Assembly (NCBI RefSeq): GCF_900074925.1 | Contig: NW_019716255.1 | Span: forward strand, 4,061,604-4,125,603 | Origin: Ramularia collo-cygni | Taxonomy: Eukaryota > Ascomycota > Dothideomycetes > Mycosphaerellales > Mycosphaerellaceae | Direction of reading: 5' to 3' | Length of the DNA stretch: 64,000 bases | Shown: positions 44,969 to 56,525 of the stretch, piece after piece | How positions within the stretch are numbered: position 1 is the first letter of the stretch | Layout: each line of letters starts with the position of its first letter | Position numbers and translations under genes: made by a program | Notes under the pieces: model-generated | Told to the model about the DNA's origin: nothing | The model's database searches: none | What the model saw: the letters and a program-made list of their open reading frames with translations, nothing else

Positions 44969-46778
44969 ATGAAGTTCATCACCATATCCCTCTTGGCTGT
45001 GGCTGCCATTGCGGCTCCCATGGCTCAGAGTGGTGGGGGCAATGGTAGAAACTCCAATGGTAACTCCATGATGAGAGGTTCCTCTTCTGGTAACAGGAAC
45101 GGCCAGAATAACAATGGCATGATGAGCGGATCCTCGTCTGGTAACAGGAACTCCGGCAAGAACTCCAACAACAATAACGATGAGGATGATGAGGAGGAGG
45201 AGGACATGATGAGCAGCTCCTCTTCTCGTAACAAGAACGGCCAAAACAGCGGCAACAGAAACAACCAGAACAATCGCATGAGCAACGGCTCTTCGGGATC
45301 TTCTTCTTCTTCTTCTTCGGGTAGCAGATCTTCCTCTGGTAACCGAAACAACGGTAACAGAAACTCGGGATCTTCTTCTGGTAACAGGAACTCCAACTCC
45401 AACAACAACGGCATGAGAAGTGGTTCTTCTTCGGGATCTTCTTCTCGCAAGGGAAACTCCAACTCCAACAATGGCATGCAAAATGGCTCTTCGTCTCGTA
45501 ACAGAAACAACAACAACAACAACAACCAGGATGATCAGGATGACCAGGACCAGAACCAGCAGAACGGCAACATGGAGAGGAAGAACCGCTCTTCTTCTGG
45601 TGGTTCCGGTGGTAGGAATGGCCAGAACAACCGTAATGGTCAGGGTCAGAATGGTCGGAGTCAGAGTGGCCGCAATGGTCAGAACAACCAGGATGATCAG
45701 GACGAACAGGATGACCAGGACCAGCAGAACAGCGGCAATGGTCAGAACAGTCGCAACGGTCAGAATAGCCGCAACAGACAGAACAGTCGCAATGGACAGG
45801 ACAGCCGCAATGGCCGCAATGGCCGCAACAGTCAGAACAACCAGGATGACCAGCAAGACCAGCAGGATGACCAGCAAGATCAGCAAGACCAATTCGACCA
45901 GGACAACAACAACATGGAGAAGAGACAGTCTTCATCAGGCGGTTCCAATGGTCGGAACAACCGCAACGGCCAGAACAACAGGAACCAGCAGCAGAACCAG
46001 CAGGATGACCAGGATCAGCAAGATCAGGACCAGCAGAATGAACAGGATGACCAGGACCAGGACGACCAGCAAGATCAGGACCAGCAAGATCAGAACGACC
46101 AGGACGACCAGGACTCTTCAATGTCTTCTTCCCGTAATGGTCGCGGTGGAAATGGTCAATCTTCCCGCAATGGTCGTGGCGGAAATGGTCAATCTTTCCG
46201 CAATGGACAATCTTCCTCCGGCTCTTCATCCCGCAATGGTCGTGGCAACAACAACCAAAACTCCAACGATGATGAGCAAAACTCCGTAAGTCCCCTAACC
46301 CCCCAAAATCTATAATCAAATCATCGTCTGACACTTTTCAAAGAATGATTCCGGATTCTCTAAACGCTCCCCTCAACAAATGGGCGGCGGCAGCAGCGGT
46401 GGTGGCAGCAGTGGAGGCAGCGGAGGTGGCGGAGGAGTCTCCCAATTCATCCCTGAATTCGCCAAACAATTCGTTCCTGAGATTCCTAACCCCAAGGATT
46501 TGTTGAAGGAAGTTGTTCCATCCAAGGGCAACAGTCGTCGTGCTCCTCAGGATGGTTCATCTCAGCAGGGTGGTGGTTCTCAGGGTGGTGGACAGGGTGG
46601 TGGACAAGGTGGTGGTAAAGAAGCCATGATTGCGGAACAAGGTGGAGCGATTGCTGAGGCGATTATCAAGCAGTTGTTTCCTAATGGTATTATGGGGAGT
46701 TCTGGTGGTGGTGGTGGTGGTGGTGGTGGTGGTCAGGGTGGATCGCAGGGAGGTGGATCGCAGGGTGGTGGCATGTAA
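44969..46778 (+). CDS. Secreted Asn/Gln/Asp/Ser/Gly-rich low-complexity protein
   Basis: Exons 44969-46285 and 46344-46778 (58-bp intron, GTAAGT donor) give 583 residues. Residues 1-17 are a signal peptide (MKFITISLLAVAAIAAP). The rest is almost wholly low complexity: SSSGNRN units, an acidic run (NNNNDEDDEEEED), N-G-Q-N-S-R-N units, Q/D blocks of the QDDQDQQDQ kind, then Gly-rich G-G-S and Q-G-G-G arrays. Three dibasic sites that Kex2 could cut are MEKRQ (~319), FSKRS (~447) and NSRRA (~504). A less repetitive island near 455-490 (FIPEFAKQFVPEIPNP) and another near 535-555 (AIAEAIIKQLFPNG) may be folded. It is probably a disordered extracellular, wall or matrix protein; no known family. Confidence 0.75.
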
Positions 46779-47618
46779 GTAGGACGGGGACTGAGGTGGG
46801 AAATCTTTTCAGCTGGACTGAGGGATCTTTTATGAGATGGAAGAAGAATGAGGAATGGAATGGAATGGAATGGGATAAGAAAAAATTTTGGTCGGGTATT
46901 CTTCCCACGGCCTGGAAAATCACGTATACATGTATCATCCATCAATCTGAATGGATTTGATCTGATCTGAATTATGATTGTGTGTATGTTCCATTTCGGA
47001 AATCTTGTCTCCACTATACTATCATTGTGTCTTTTTCCTCCTCGGAGGGGCAGTTTGTTGGGGTTCTGAGGGCGAAGGTTTATAAGGATTAGTGGGGATT
47101 TCATAGGGAGAGCAGCAGGAGGAGGAAGGAGTAAGCCACAGTCTAGCTCTTCTACAACACCTAGCACGTCGATGATGGCATTGCCAATCATATTGTTGAA
47201 GCTTGCTTGTATGATTCCGACGCTGCATCGATTTCCACCCGCCGATTGCGAGGGAGATGCGATGGTCGGGTAGAATTGAAATCCGGGAAAAAGGTTTGGG
47301 GTGGTGGTCGATGGTGAGTGAGGTGATGAGGGACCTTAAGGTAGGAAGGAGCATTCGGAGAATTATCACCCCACCCTTACTGACTACATTGATTGAGTTC
47401 CAGTAAATGGCCATGAAAGACAATCAAACTCCACATCCCATGCAAACACGGCGACGTCACTCCCTCGAGGAGCACTTTACTTTCCCCCTCGCACGCGCGC
47501 GCAAGCAACACGAGATTGAATCTTCCTGGACCATTGACGCGGNCGACCGACTCTCGCAGAAATCCGACGATGCATGTGTAGTGGATGAAGAGACCATCCA
47601 ATCCTTTCCCTCCCCATC
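46779..47618. other. Intergenic, SEC1 promoter
   Basis: 840 bp between the low-complexity gene and SEC1, no supported gene. Ambiguous base at 47543 lies in the SEC1 upstream region. Confidence 0.5.
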
Positions 47619-50025
47619 ATGCCCGTGTCCATCATCGAGGCCCAGCGCGACATCCTGCTGAACACAATCCGCCAAATCACCCGCAGCGATTGGAAAGTGT
47701 TGGTGCTGGATGTGGACAGCAAAAAAGTGTTGGACAATGTGCTCGACGCCGACACCATCCTCAACGAGAGCATCACCAACATTGAACTCATCACCGACCG
47801 CCGCCCCGCCAACCACGATGTCGACGCCATCTACCTCGTCACCCCGCATGCGCATATTGTCGATTGTGTCATGGCGGATCTGGAGCGGAAAAAGTACCGA
47901 CGGGCGCATTTGGTGTGGACGAGCTGTGAGTGTTGGATTGTAGGAGGGGATAAAGATGAAGATGAAGATCAAGGAATGGTTGGCTGATCTCAAGATGGTG
48001 AAATTCAGTACTTCCCCCGGCATTGCGCGAGCGAATCGACAAGAGCAGTGTGGCACGCGAACAAATCGCCCTTTTTCGCGTCTTGAATGTCGAATTCTTC
48101 CCGCGAGAAGGCCATCTCGTCACGTTTCGCGATCCTTGGAGCTTCCCCNTCCTCTTCCACCCCGCCCTCAATCATCTCGTCAAACAGCACATGGAGGATG
48201 TGGCTCAGAAGGTATCATCAATCCATCCATCAATCCCTCCATCAATCCCTCCATCAATACATCAATCAATCTTGGTGGAAAGTGGATGTTTCATGAGGGA
48301 TAGATACTGACTGACTGCTCGGCGTAGATTGTCGGCGTGTGTGTCGCGTTGGGAGAATATCCCACGATCCGCTACTATCGCCCGCGAACCCCCACCCACG
48401 AAGCCGCCGTCCTCTGCTCCCACCTCGCNCGTCATGTTCAAGACGAACTTGATCTCTACGCCAAATTCCACCAAGACTTTCCCCCACAGACCGCTCGTCC
48501 CCGAGGTGCATTGTACATCACCGATCGAACCATGGACCTCTTCGCTCCCATCCTCCATGAATTCACCTACCAAGCCATGGCACACGATCTCCTCCCCATC
48601 AAGGACGGCGACAAGGTCACCTATAAAACCCTCGTCAATGAAGGCCAGCCGGATCAACAAGAAAAGGACGTGGAAATCACGGAAAAGGACAAGATCTGGG
48701 TGGAGAATCGACATCGGCATATGAAGGATTGTATTGAGAAGTTAATGGCCGACTTCCAGAAGTTCATCAAGGACAATCCCAACTTCACCAAGACCGAGGA
48801 TGCCACCAGTTTGAATGCCATCAAGGACATGTTGGCCGGATTGCCTCAATTTCAAGAGCTGAAGGAGGCATACGCCCTACATCTGACCATGGCACAGGAG
48901 AGTATGAATCGCTTTCAAAAGTGGAAGCTTCCGGATCTTGCCAGTGTCGAGCAAGTCAGTCCCCCCTCCACATCCACAATCCCTCGCAATTTCTGACTAA
49001 TCTTGGAATAGATCCTCGCCACGGGCCTCGACGAAGAATACAAAAAACCAAAGGGTCTCGCCGATCAAGTCGTCCGCATGCTTGACGAACCCGACCTCCT
49101 CCCCACCGACCGTCTTCGTCTCCTCATGCTCTTCCTCCTCTTCAAAGATGGCCTCGTTCCGGGAGATCTCCAAAAACTTCTCGCCCACGCCCAACTTCCC
49201 CCTCAAAATGCCGAAATCCTCGCCAATCTCGAAATCCTCGGTGCTCGCAAATCCCGCAATCTCAAAGACTCTCGTCCTGTACCTCTCCCCCTCTTCCCAC
49301 GAAAACCTCCCCCGGCCCAAAATATGGAGGAATACGCCCTCAGTCGATTCGAGCCCGTCATGCAGAACCTCCTCGAAGCCCACGCGGCGGGAAATCTCGA
49401 CACCACCATCTTCCCCTACACGAAACCTCCTCTGGACATGGCAGAAGATGCAGCAAATCTTCGCCCCTCGGCACAATCTCTCCGCACAACCTCCACCGCC
49501 GGAAAACCCACCTGGGCGAGAACACGCACCAATGCCAGTCCCGAAAATCTCCAACGCATCGTCATCTTCATGGCGGGTGGTGCCACATATAGTGAAAGTC
49601 GCGTCTGCTACGATGTGGGCCGAAAGACCGGCCGAGATGTCGTCCTGGTCACGAGTCACATGCAAACTCCCAATCTCTTCATCCGACAGGTGGGAGATTT
49701 GAGTGCGGATAAAAGGAGATTGAATATTCCCCAAGAGATGCCCAAACCGCAGGCTCCGAGTCATTTGTTTGAGAATGAGGAGAAGCCCAAACCTCCCCCT
49801 CCGCAGATCCAGGCGCAAGTGGCGCCGCAGAGGACGACGGCACCGCCTACGCAGGCCATGGGCAGGATGAATCTCAATGGTGGCGCTGGTGCGTCTCAGG
49901 TGGTTCCCATTCCGCCCGCCGGCAAGTTGACCAAGGACGCTCCTCCTCCTCCTCCTGGCATGATGGAAAAGGAGAAGAAGAAGAAGAAGCATCATTTTGG
50001 GTTTGGGAAGAGTAAGGATAAGTGA
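47619..50025 (+). CDS. SEC1: SEC1, Sec1/Munc18-family exocytosis protein
   Basis: Four exons (47619-47925, 48009-48211, 48328-48954, 49012-50025) give 716 residues, close to yeast Sec1 (724). The N-terminus (SIIEAQRDILLNTIR, then WKVLVLDVDSKKVL), LRERIDKSSVAREQI, GALYITDRTMDLFAPILHEFTYQAM and IVIFMAGGATYSESR are hallmarks of SM proteins. The C-terminal ~100 residues are Pro-rich and end in a Lys-rich tail (KEKKKKKHHFGFGKSKDK), as in filamentous fungi. It binds the exocytic SNARE complex and promotes secretory vesicle fusion at the plasma membrane. It is a housekeeping gene outside the biosynthetic cluster. Ambiguous bases at 48150 and 48429. Intron 2 contains a small tandem repeat. Confidence 0.93.
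48217..48272 (+). repeat. ATCAATCC/CTCC minisatellite in SEC1 intron 2
   Basis: Repeated ATCAATCCATCC and CATCAATCCCTC units fill much of the intron between 48212 and 48327. Copy number is likely variable between strains. Confidence 0.75.
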
Positions 50026-51368
50026 TGGGGTGTTGGAGATTGGTGGACGGAGGGAGGGATGGAGGGGAGGGATTGAGGAAGGGAAGGGAATGGATAGGTA
50101 GGACAGACAGCATAGAATGGGCAATTAATCATACCAGAGGAAGAAGAGAACATTCGAATCCAAACAATGTCCACGTGTATAGCAGTACGGCTTCTGTAGA
50201 ATTTGGAAAAAAAAAGCCCACATCTTTTACACGGACTTCTTACTTATCGACATAGTATAGACGATATACAGACGATTTTCAAGAGGTTATAGGTGTTGTC
50301 ATAGAGGGCACTACCTTATAGTACCTACTACTTTGATATATTATTAGTGTGAGGGCCCTCTACCTACCTTAGCCAGCCTATTAACTAACTGGAAAAAAAA
50401 AAAGAGGCGGTGTTCAACGTAAAAGAGGCAAAGAATTATATATCGGGGAGATTTGCGAATTTTAAAGGCGTTGTCCTTTTTTTTTTTTTTTTTTTTCGGC
50501 GGTAAACTGTCAAGAATCTTTAGCTGAGGTATACAAGTGGGATAAGCATATGCTTATGCTATGTATGACTCCATGCTTTTTAGTACCACCTTGCCTTACC
50601 TGGGCCTGGCCAGAATACCAGGTGTGCACGTAGCGAGTACCTAGTGTATCGCATCGATCTTTTTGGTCGTCCATGTAGCCAAAGATTTTTGTGTGTGTGT
50701 GTGTGTGTGGAATCCATGTGGCTATGCCAAGCTAGCTCACCAATATTGCAATCCCCTTGCCATTCATTCACTTCCGTCGAGCCTTCGAAAAATCCGATTA
50801 TTGCGACGAAAAAAAAAATTCACATTTGGCACGCTCGTAGGGCTCCTCCTCCTCGATTACGACTGTTCGTTCTCGGGCATGAATGCTTCAAATAAATCCT
50901 GCCCCCGGCGACTTTTCATATGCGTGCAGAAGGATCCCTGGCGGAGTTGCTCGGTTTTTCCGCGTCCTGATGAAGCAAGCAAGCACTACTCCATGCTAAG
51001 ATTTTTGAAAGGATCGGAAATCTTCCTCCTCGGTGGGCTGGTAGGTAGGCTTTGATGAGGTACTTATCGGATGTCATTTTCCAAAACTGTGATCGCAGTG
51101 GGGGTTCGTTGGCTGGTCCATGATACCACAAGTGAAGGTATGCTTTGGTGTTCTCTGGCGTGCCTCTTTCCTTGTGACGTAGGCGCGCCGCTCCCAGTGA
51201 AAAATTGAAGTCCCAGGACTCTCCAGTGTGCCTGTCTCTTTGGAACCCAGGCGGGCCGCCGCCGATGGAGATAGAGTCATGCTCAGCGCGGAGATGACGG
51301 CTGCATACAAATGAAATGAATGGAACTCTCCAAGTAAATGTTCTCGAATCTTTCACAAGCGGAGACTT

Positions 51369-51576
51369 CAGAGCTGTCGATATGAGGATTTTTTTTTTCT
51401 ATCGAAATAAGACACTTCTTAGTCGTCTTTATAACGTCTTTAGGCCTTGCTCTCCGCAGAAACGACGATTCTAGAGCTGCTAGAACCTTTATCACTAGCA
51501 GAGTGCCTCGTTATTTAACGGAGAGGGCAGTTAAGTGCGCGGTTTTCTTGACGATTTTCTCATATCGACAGCTCTG
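51369..51576. mobile_element. hAT-type MITE, copy 1 (208 bp)
   Basis: Terminal inverted repeats CAGAGCTGTCGATATGAG and its exact reverse complement bound a 208-bp element with no coding capacity. Flanks GGAGACTT and AGCTGCGG do not match, so no target duplication is visible; the copy may have been rearranged or be chimeric. Confidence 0.7.
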
Positions 51577-51897
51577 AGCTGCGGAGTGTGAGGTGATGAA
51601 CAGTAAAATTTGAAGGTGAAGGTAATGAACAGTAAAACATAAAGGTGAAGAATTGAGGACAGTCGGGTGGGTCCGGTCAGCCGACCAAAACGTGAATGCC
51701 AAGAAATCGCCCCTTCTTTTACAACTCCTTCTGCCACTTCACTCGAGTAGCCACACCCCCGAACCACCTTCTTTCGGGACTACGGGTTTGAAACCCGTCA
51801 CTGTCGATTGCAATCAATTTTTTTTTTTTCGATGAGCATAGGCATAAATTTTGCTTTTACTCGTCATACCCGCCGTAAGTCACACTATTAGATTTAT

Positions 51898-52098
51898 CAG
51901 AGCTGTCGATATGAGAATTTGTCATTAACAGCAGCTCCCTAAACTGCTCCCCCGATAAGTTTACAGGATACTCTGCTAGTTATTAGGATTCTAGCAGTCC
52001 TAGATTTATCGATGCTGCAGAGAGCGCCACCTTGTAACATTGTAAGGATGTATGGGGATGTCTTCTCCCGATGAATAATTCTTATATCGACAGCTCTG
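51898..52098. mobile_element. hAT-type MITE, copy 2 (201 bp)
   Basis: The left end is CAGAGCTGTCGATATGAG and the right end its reverse complement with one change (CTTATATCG). It is flanked by a perfect 8-bp direct duplication AGATTTAT (51890-51897 and 52099-52106), the target-site length of hAT transposons. Non-coding, 201 bp. Confidence 0.88.
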
Positions 52099-52246
52099 AG
52101 ATTTATTCACTTGCGAATTTATTAGCGTGCCTTTAGGAGCCACCGCTAACCGCATTTTCCTAAACACGTCATCACGTCTTCATAATATTGCCCGCGGTGA
52201 CTTAACACCCTACATTAATCTCACTTTGCTTACAGTTACTGTATCT

Positions 52247-52555
52247 TAGAGCTGTCGATATGAGAAATCCTCAACAATAGTAGCGCCCTGAACTACTCTC
52301 TCGATTAATTAATGTGCCGCTCTACTAGTAGTAAGGATTCTAGTAGGCCTAAAATTGTCGAGCCTATAGAGAGCAAGGCCTCAGGATATTATCGGGATGA
52401 ATGCTCTCTCGATTAATTAATATGCCGCTCTGCGGATGGTAAGGATTCTAGCAGGCCTAAAATTGTCGAGCCTGCAGAGAGCAAGGCCCTAGGATATTAT
52501 AAGGATGAATGAGGATTTCTTGTCCCAATAAATAATCCTCATATCGACGGCTCTG
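52247..52555. mobile_element. hAT-type MITE, copy 3 (309 bp, internally duplicated)
   Basis: Left end TAGAGCTGTCGATATGAG, right end CTCATATCGACGGCTCTG. It is flanked by a perfect 8-bp duplication CTGTATCT (52239-52246 and 52556-52563). It is longer than copies 1 and 2 because of a 108-bp internal tandem duplication (52296-52403 and 52404-52511). Confidence 0.9.
52296..52511 (+). repeat. 2 x 108-bp tandem duplication inside MITE copy 3
   Basis: Both units start CTCTCTCGATTAATTAAT and end GGGATGAATG or AGGATGAATG; they share GGCCTAAAATTGTCGAGCCT. Differences are mostly single transitions. Confidence 0.85.
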
Positions 52556-53459
52556 CTGTATCTGCTAGAGGGTTGCCTCTAACATCTTGACTGCTTTTCT
52601 CCCTATGTACTTCTCTACAAACCGCTATGTTTTCTAAATCTCAGGGGGAGCAAGCTAGAGAATTGAGTCATCGATGTTGGTTACCTCTTGGAATCTTGGC
52701 AGCAGCAGCAATTTCTGGAGCACATCGATCTGACTGGGTCACGGTGGACTATCGGGATCGGGGTCATCTTACTGCCCTTGCAAAGTAGGGCGAGTCTCTC
52801 GATGGACTAATTGAGAGAGTCATAGGCGTTCAGAAGATCATAGTAGACGCTCAGGCGAAGGACTGGATCGCTCGGCTCGTTCTGAATGAGCCAGACGAGG
52901 TTTCGACGTGCAAAGACGCTATGAACGGCAGCGAGCAGGACTTAGTCGGTGAAGCGTATTCAACGAACAAATCGCAACGACTCTCATGGCTCAGGATTGA
53001 AATTTACATACCGAGGATGAGTTTCAGGGTCGATTCAGGTGTGAGAGTTGCCACATTCCTCTGTTGTCACAACAATTCGGATCTCACCCGAACCACAACC
53101 TCGGCGCACAATTCCACCCGGTCTCAACAGCCTGGCTCACTTATTCATGCTGCCTTGATGGCTTCTCATAGCACGCTTCAACCTCTGCTCATGAATTACG
53201 CCCATACGTATCCTCTAGAGATGTCACCACCGTACCCAGGTTCTTTGTTCATTTTTAGACACGAAGTTGATACAAAGTCCGGAAACGGTCTTGACCAAAT
53301 CTACTGTTTTCAGGGAGTCTGGCTCTCAGCTAGGAACTGCTTGCGTCGATACTAATATTCTTTGTCGACTCCTTCTCCACACATCTCTTCTCAAATTAAA
53401 TCAGCTGCAGTCTCAATATCTCCAACTACTACAAGGTAATATCAAACACAGCACTCATC

Positions 53460-54701
53460 ATGTCAAGTAGTACTCCCACTTCACCAATTCCCGCAAGTCG
53501 CACGCCACCGCTCCTGCAACTACCGACAGAGCTCTTTCAGCGCATCACACAGGCTTGTGATCCAGAAGATATCCTTCAAATCCGACAAGTCTGTAGAGAT
53601 GTCGCTGACAAAAGTCACCGCGATTTTGTAAGTGTCTACGAACCGCAATAGACCCCCTCTCACGATGTACACGAGCTCACGATGCGGACTCAGGTGCGTC
53701 ACTACTTTCGACACCGCAGAGTCCTCCTCAATAGCCCCTGGAGCCTAGCCCATGAACTAGACGTCGCTCGAGACCGTATTCTCGGGAAAGAAGTCCAGTT
53801 TCTTTCTCTCTTCACCACCTGGTCCACGACAGCAGGCGCCACAGCCACAAATTATCCCCGAAATGAGATTTTCGCCATCTTCAGCGAGTTCGCGAGACAA
53901 GGGAGAAATCTCGTAATAATCCTCTCAGACAATATGTCTTCATTTTTCTCCCTGAGACGTTCAGAGGACTCTAATAAGGAGTTGTATTGGGGCTACGACA
54001 CGATTCCTGGAAGAGATCATACATTCAATCCTACTACACTTCGGAACGTGCCTCTCAATGTAATCCAGCGAGAGCTAGAAAGGAGCGGGATTCGTTTCAC
54101 GGGGTTTGTTGAGCAGAGGGTCGAAACGGCGGGGAATCACTTCATGGAGATTCCTACGATTCCAAATGATGAGCATGTTGATTGGCAACGCTCTCTTGCA
54201 ACGACGGAGTACTTCTCAGTCAGGATTCATGGTATGAATATGCAGCATCGAACACGACGTACCATGGGGTCCGATTCAAGGCCGCTTTTCAACATGCTGG
54301 GTCAATTACCAGTTCTGAAGACCTTGGTCGTTGCAGGTGCTTCTTTCAGAGATGGGTTTGAAGAAGACCGGACCGACACTCTCGGACCGCCAATTTTCCC
54401 GTTTGTGCAAACAATCAGGTTGGAAAATTGGTATATTGGCCTCGTAGAGCTGGTGGAACTTATCAGGAGTCAGCCTTCGCTGAAGAAGGTTATTTTATAT
54501 AAGATTTTCTGGACACCTCATATCGGGAACCAGATCAATGAGATTGCGGAGCTGGAAGATGTTAGTCTTGATCGACTACTTTGGCGCTTGACTGGGGTTG
54601 AAGTCATTGTGGATGATGAGACAAGCGTGTGGATTGCTACGGTCATTCGAGCTCGTGCCCCTCCGGCTCGGCCCCAGCAGCGAATGGGGCGTACAATGTA
54701 G
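53460..54701 (+). CDS. F-box protein
   Basis: Exons 53460-53627 and 53694-54701 give 391 residues. The unspliced frame hits a stop at 53651, but a 67-bp intron with GTAAGT donor and CAG acceptor removes it and keeps phase. Residues ~18-50 are an F-box (LLQLPTELFQRITQACDPEDILQIRQVCRDVAD), the part that would bind Skp1 in an SCF ubiquitin ligase. The remainder shows leucine-containing stretches (LPVLKTLVVAGASF, LVELIRSQPSLKKVILY) like the loose LRR-type C-termini of fungal F-box proteins. The target is unknown. It sits next to the MITE-rich gap. Confidence 0.8.
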
Positions 54702-54930
54702 TGGTCATAACTCATGTGGAGTTAATATTCACAGCATCATCTGATGACATTTGGTATACTAAGATTCTTATTTTAGCATACAAAGCACGAGAGCGTCGTT
54801 ACCGGGTGGAATATATTCAAGAGCCCTTCAACAACCCTCTGCCAATCCTGACTCTGCTCGATGGTCTCTAGATCCAAAGATTATTCTTATCCATAGTGGA
54901 ACGGGCATTTCCATTTGCGTTCCTTCAGCT

Positions 54931-56525
54931 TCACACTGCAAGATTGACATGAATCGCCTTCGTCTGCGTATAAGCATCGAGTGCGTATGAACCANGTTCA
55001 CGTCCAATTCCAGATGACTTGTATCCACCAAACGGAATGCCATAGTGTGAATCTCCGCTGGAATTAATCCACACCATACCAGCCTTTAATTTCCGCGCGA
55101 CTTTGTGCGCCCGAGAGATCTTCTCCGTGAAAAGGGCGGCCGCCAGGCCGTATGCAGTGTCATTGGCTTTCGCGATGGCTTCAGCATCGCTAGAAAACTT
55201 GCTGATGGTCANTACGGGTCCAAAGATCTCGTCTCGGATGATCGTGGAGTCCTCATTTGCCTTGAAAGAGTGTGTTAGAAAGTCGGTTGATCAAGAGAAG
55301 CCGCCGTTGCTGTACTCACGTCAACGAAAACGGTTGGCTGAACGAAGTATCCGCTCCGGTCGACCTTGGCTCCGCCAGTTATCGCCTTGGCTCCTTCTGA
55401 TCTACCCTTCTCCAGGTATTGAAGGACTTTATCGTACTGAGCTTTCGAAACTTGCGGTCCATGGTTGACACCGTCTTCAAATGGTGCTCCAACCTTTGAA
55501 TTCTGTTCGGTGAAGGAGACAAACGCTTTGAGGAACTCATCATAAATCTTCTCATGCACATAGATTCTTGAGGTAGATGTGCATACCTGGCCCGAGTTAT
55601 CCATGATTCCTCCATGGGCCCATTGAACGGCATTCTGAAGCTCGGCATCTTCGAATACAATCAGTGGAGATTTTCCACCACATTCGAGTGTTACATTCTT
55701 CAGATTGGCAGCGGCAGATCGCATGATTGACTTTCCAGTAGCCGTGGATCCCGTGAAAGCGATCTTATCGACGTCCATGTGCTCAGCGAGTGCTTTCCCA
55801 GTGACAGTTCCGAGGCCTGGAATGATATTCACGACACCTGGGGGAAACCCAGCTTCTTTAACAAGTTTGCAGAAGTAGAGGGCCGATAGAGGAGTCTGCT
55901 CGGCCGGTTTGAGAACAACAACATTGCCGCATGCGAGAGCGGGAGCTACTTTCCAAGCCAGCATCATGATTGGGAAATTCCAAGGTATGATCTGTGCACA
56001 AACGCCCAATGGCTCCTGCACGGTGTATGCTCTGGCGGCACATCATCAATTTACTGCAGATACGAAATAGAGATTGAAGACTCACAGCTTGTCAGGAGAA
56101 GTATCGATTGACTTGCCATCAATCTTGTCTGCCCAGCCGGCGTAGTATTCGAAAACATTCACAGTCTCATCCAAGTCGCCTGCGAGTGCGGCTTCATAAG
56201 GTTTCCCAAGGTCGTAAGCGTCAATCGCCGCCAACAGTTTTCTCTCGCGGTCCAGAATTCCCGCAAGCTTGAAGAGAATTGTCGAACGCTCTTTGGGAGT
56301 AAAGTTGGACCACGGACCAATCTCAAATGCTTCGCGAGCAGCTTCAACAGCCTTGTTGACATCCTCAAGAGATGCACCGGTGAGCGTTAAAATCGGCTTG
56401 TCCAGTGACGGGTCAAGAACTTCGAATTTATCTCCATTGCCCTCCACGAATTCACCATTGATGAAGAGGCCGAGCGGCTGCTCATATTGCTGTCCGTTCG
56501 GCAATGTGATGGATAGCGACGACAT
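54931..56525 (-). CDS. NAD(P)-dependent aldehyde dehydrogenase
   Basis: Three exons (56525-56086, 56031-55320, 55260-54931) give 493 residues, normal for ALDH. Motifs: IIPWNFPIMMLAWK, cofactor loop FTGSTATGKSIM, catalytic Glu in LECGGKSP, catalytic Cys in NSGQVCTSTSR, DEIFGPV, and C-terminal PFGGYKSSGIGRE. The start at 56525 was chosen because the 61 residues upstream in frame look like leader DNA; they are basic, so a mitochondrial presequence is not excluded. The gene is divergent from a Zn2Cys6 regulator and near a permease, suggesting oxidation of an aldehyde derived from an imported amine or amino acid. Ambiguous bases at about 54995 and 55212. Confidence 0.9.

Larger units (their letters stand above)
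50026..53459. other. Repeat-rich 3.4-kb gap with MITEs
   Basis: No supported gene. Holds long A and T homopolymers (for example about 50471-50492), a GT microsatellite (about 50690-50708), and three small inverted-repeat elements between 51369 and 52555. A 29-bp near-tandem duplication (ATGAACAGTAAAA at 51596 and 51625) follows the first element. Small open frames near 52921 show no domain. Confidence 0.6.

Noticed and set aside
44939..46334. Long antisense open frames (317 and 451 codons) over the low-complexity secreted gene
   Set aside because: Their Val/Ile/Leu-, Cys/His- and Leu/Glu-rich repeats are mirror images of Asn/Gln/Ser/Gly codon runs; no signal or domain supports them.
51782..51798. 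Possible tRNA-Ser anticodon arm (ACGGG stem, loop TTTGAAA)
   Set aside because: No D-arm, T-arm or acceptor stem can be built around it on either strand; it is just a 17-bp palindrome.
53460..53651. F-box gene as a pseudogene because of an in-frame stop
   Set aside because: The stop lies inside a standard 67-bp intron (GTAAGT...CAG) whose removal gives a continuous 391-residue frame.
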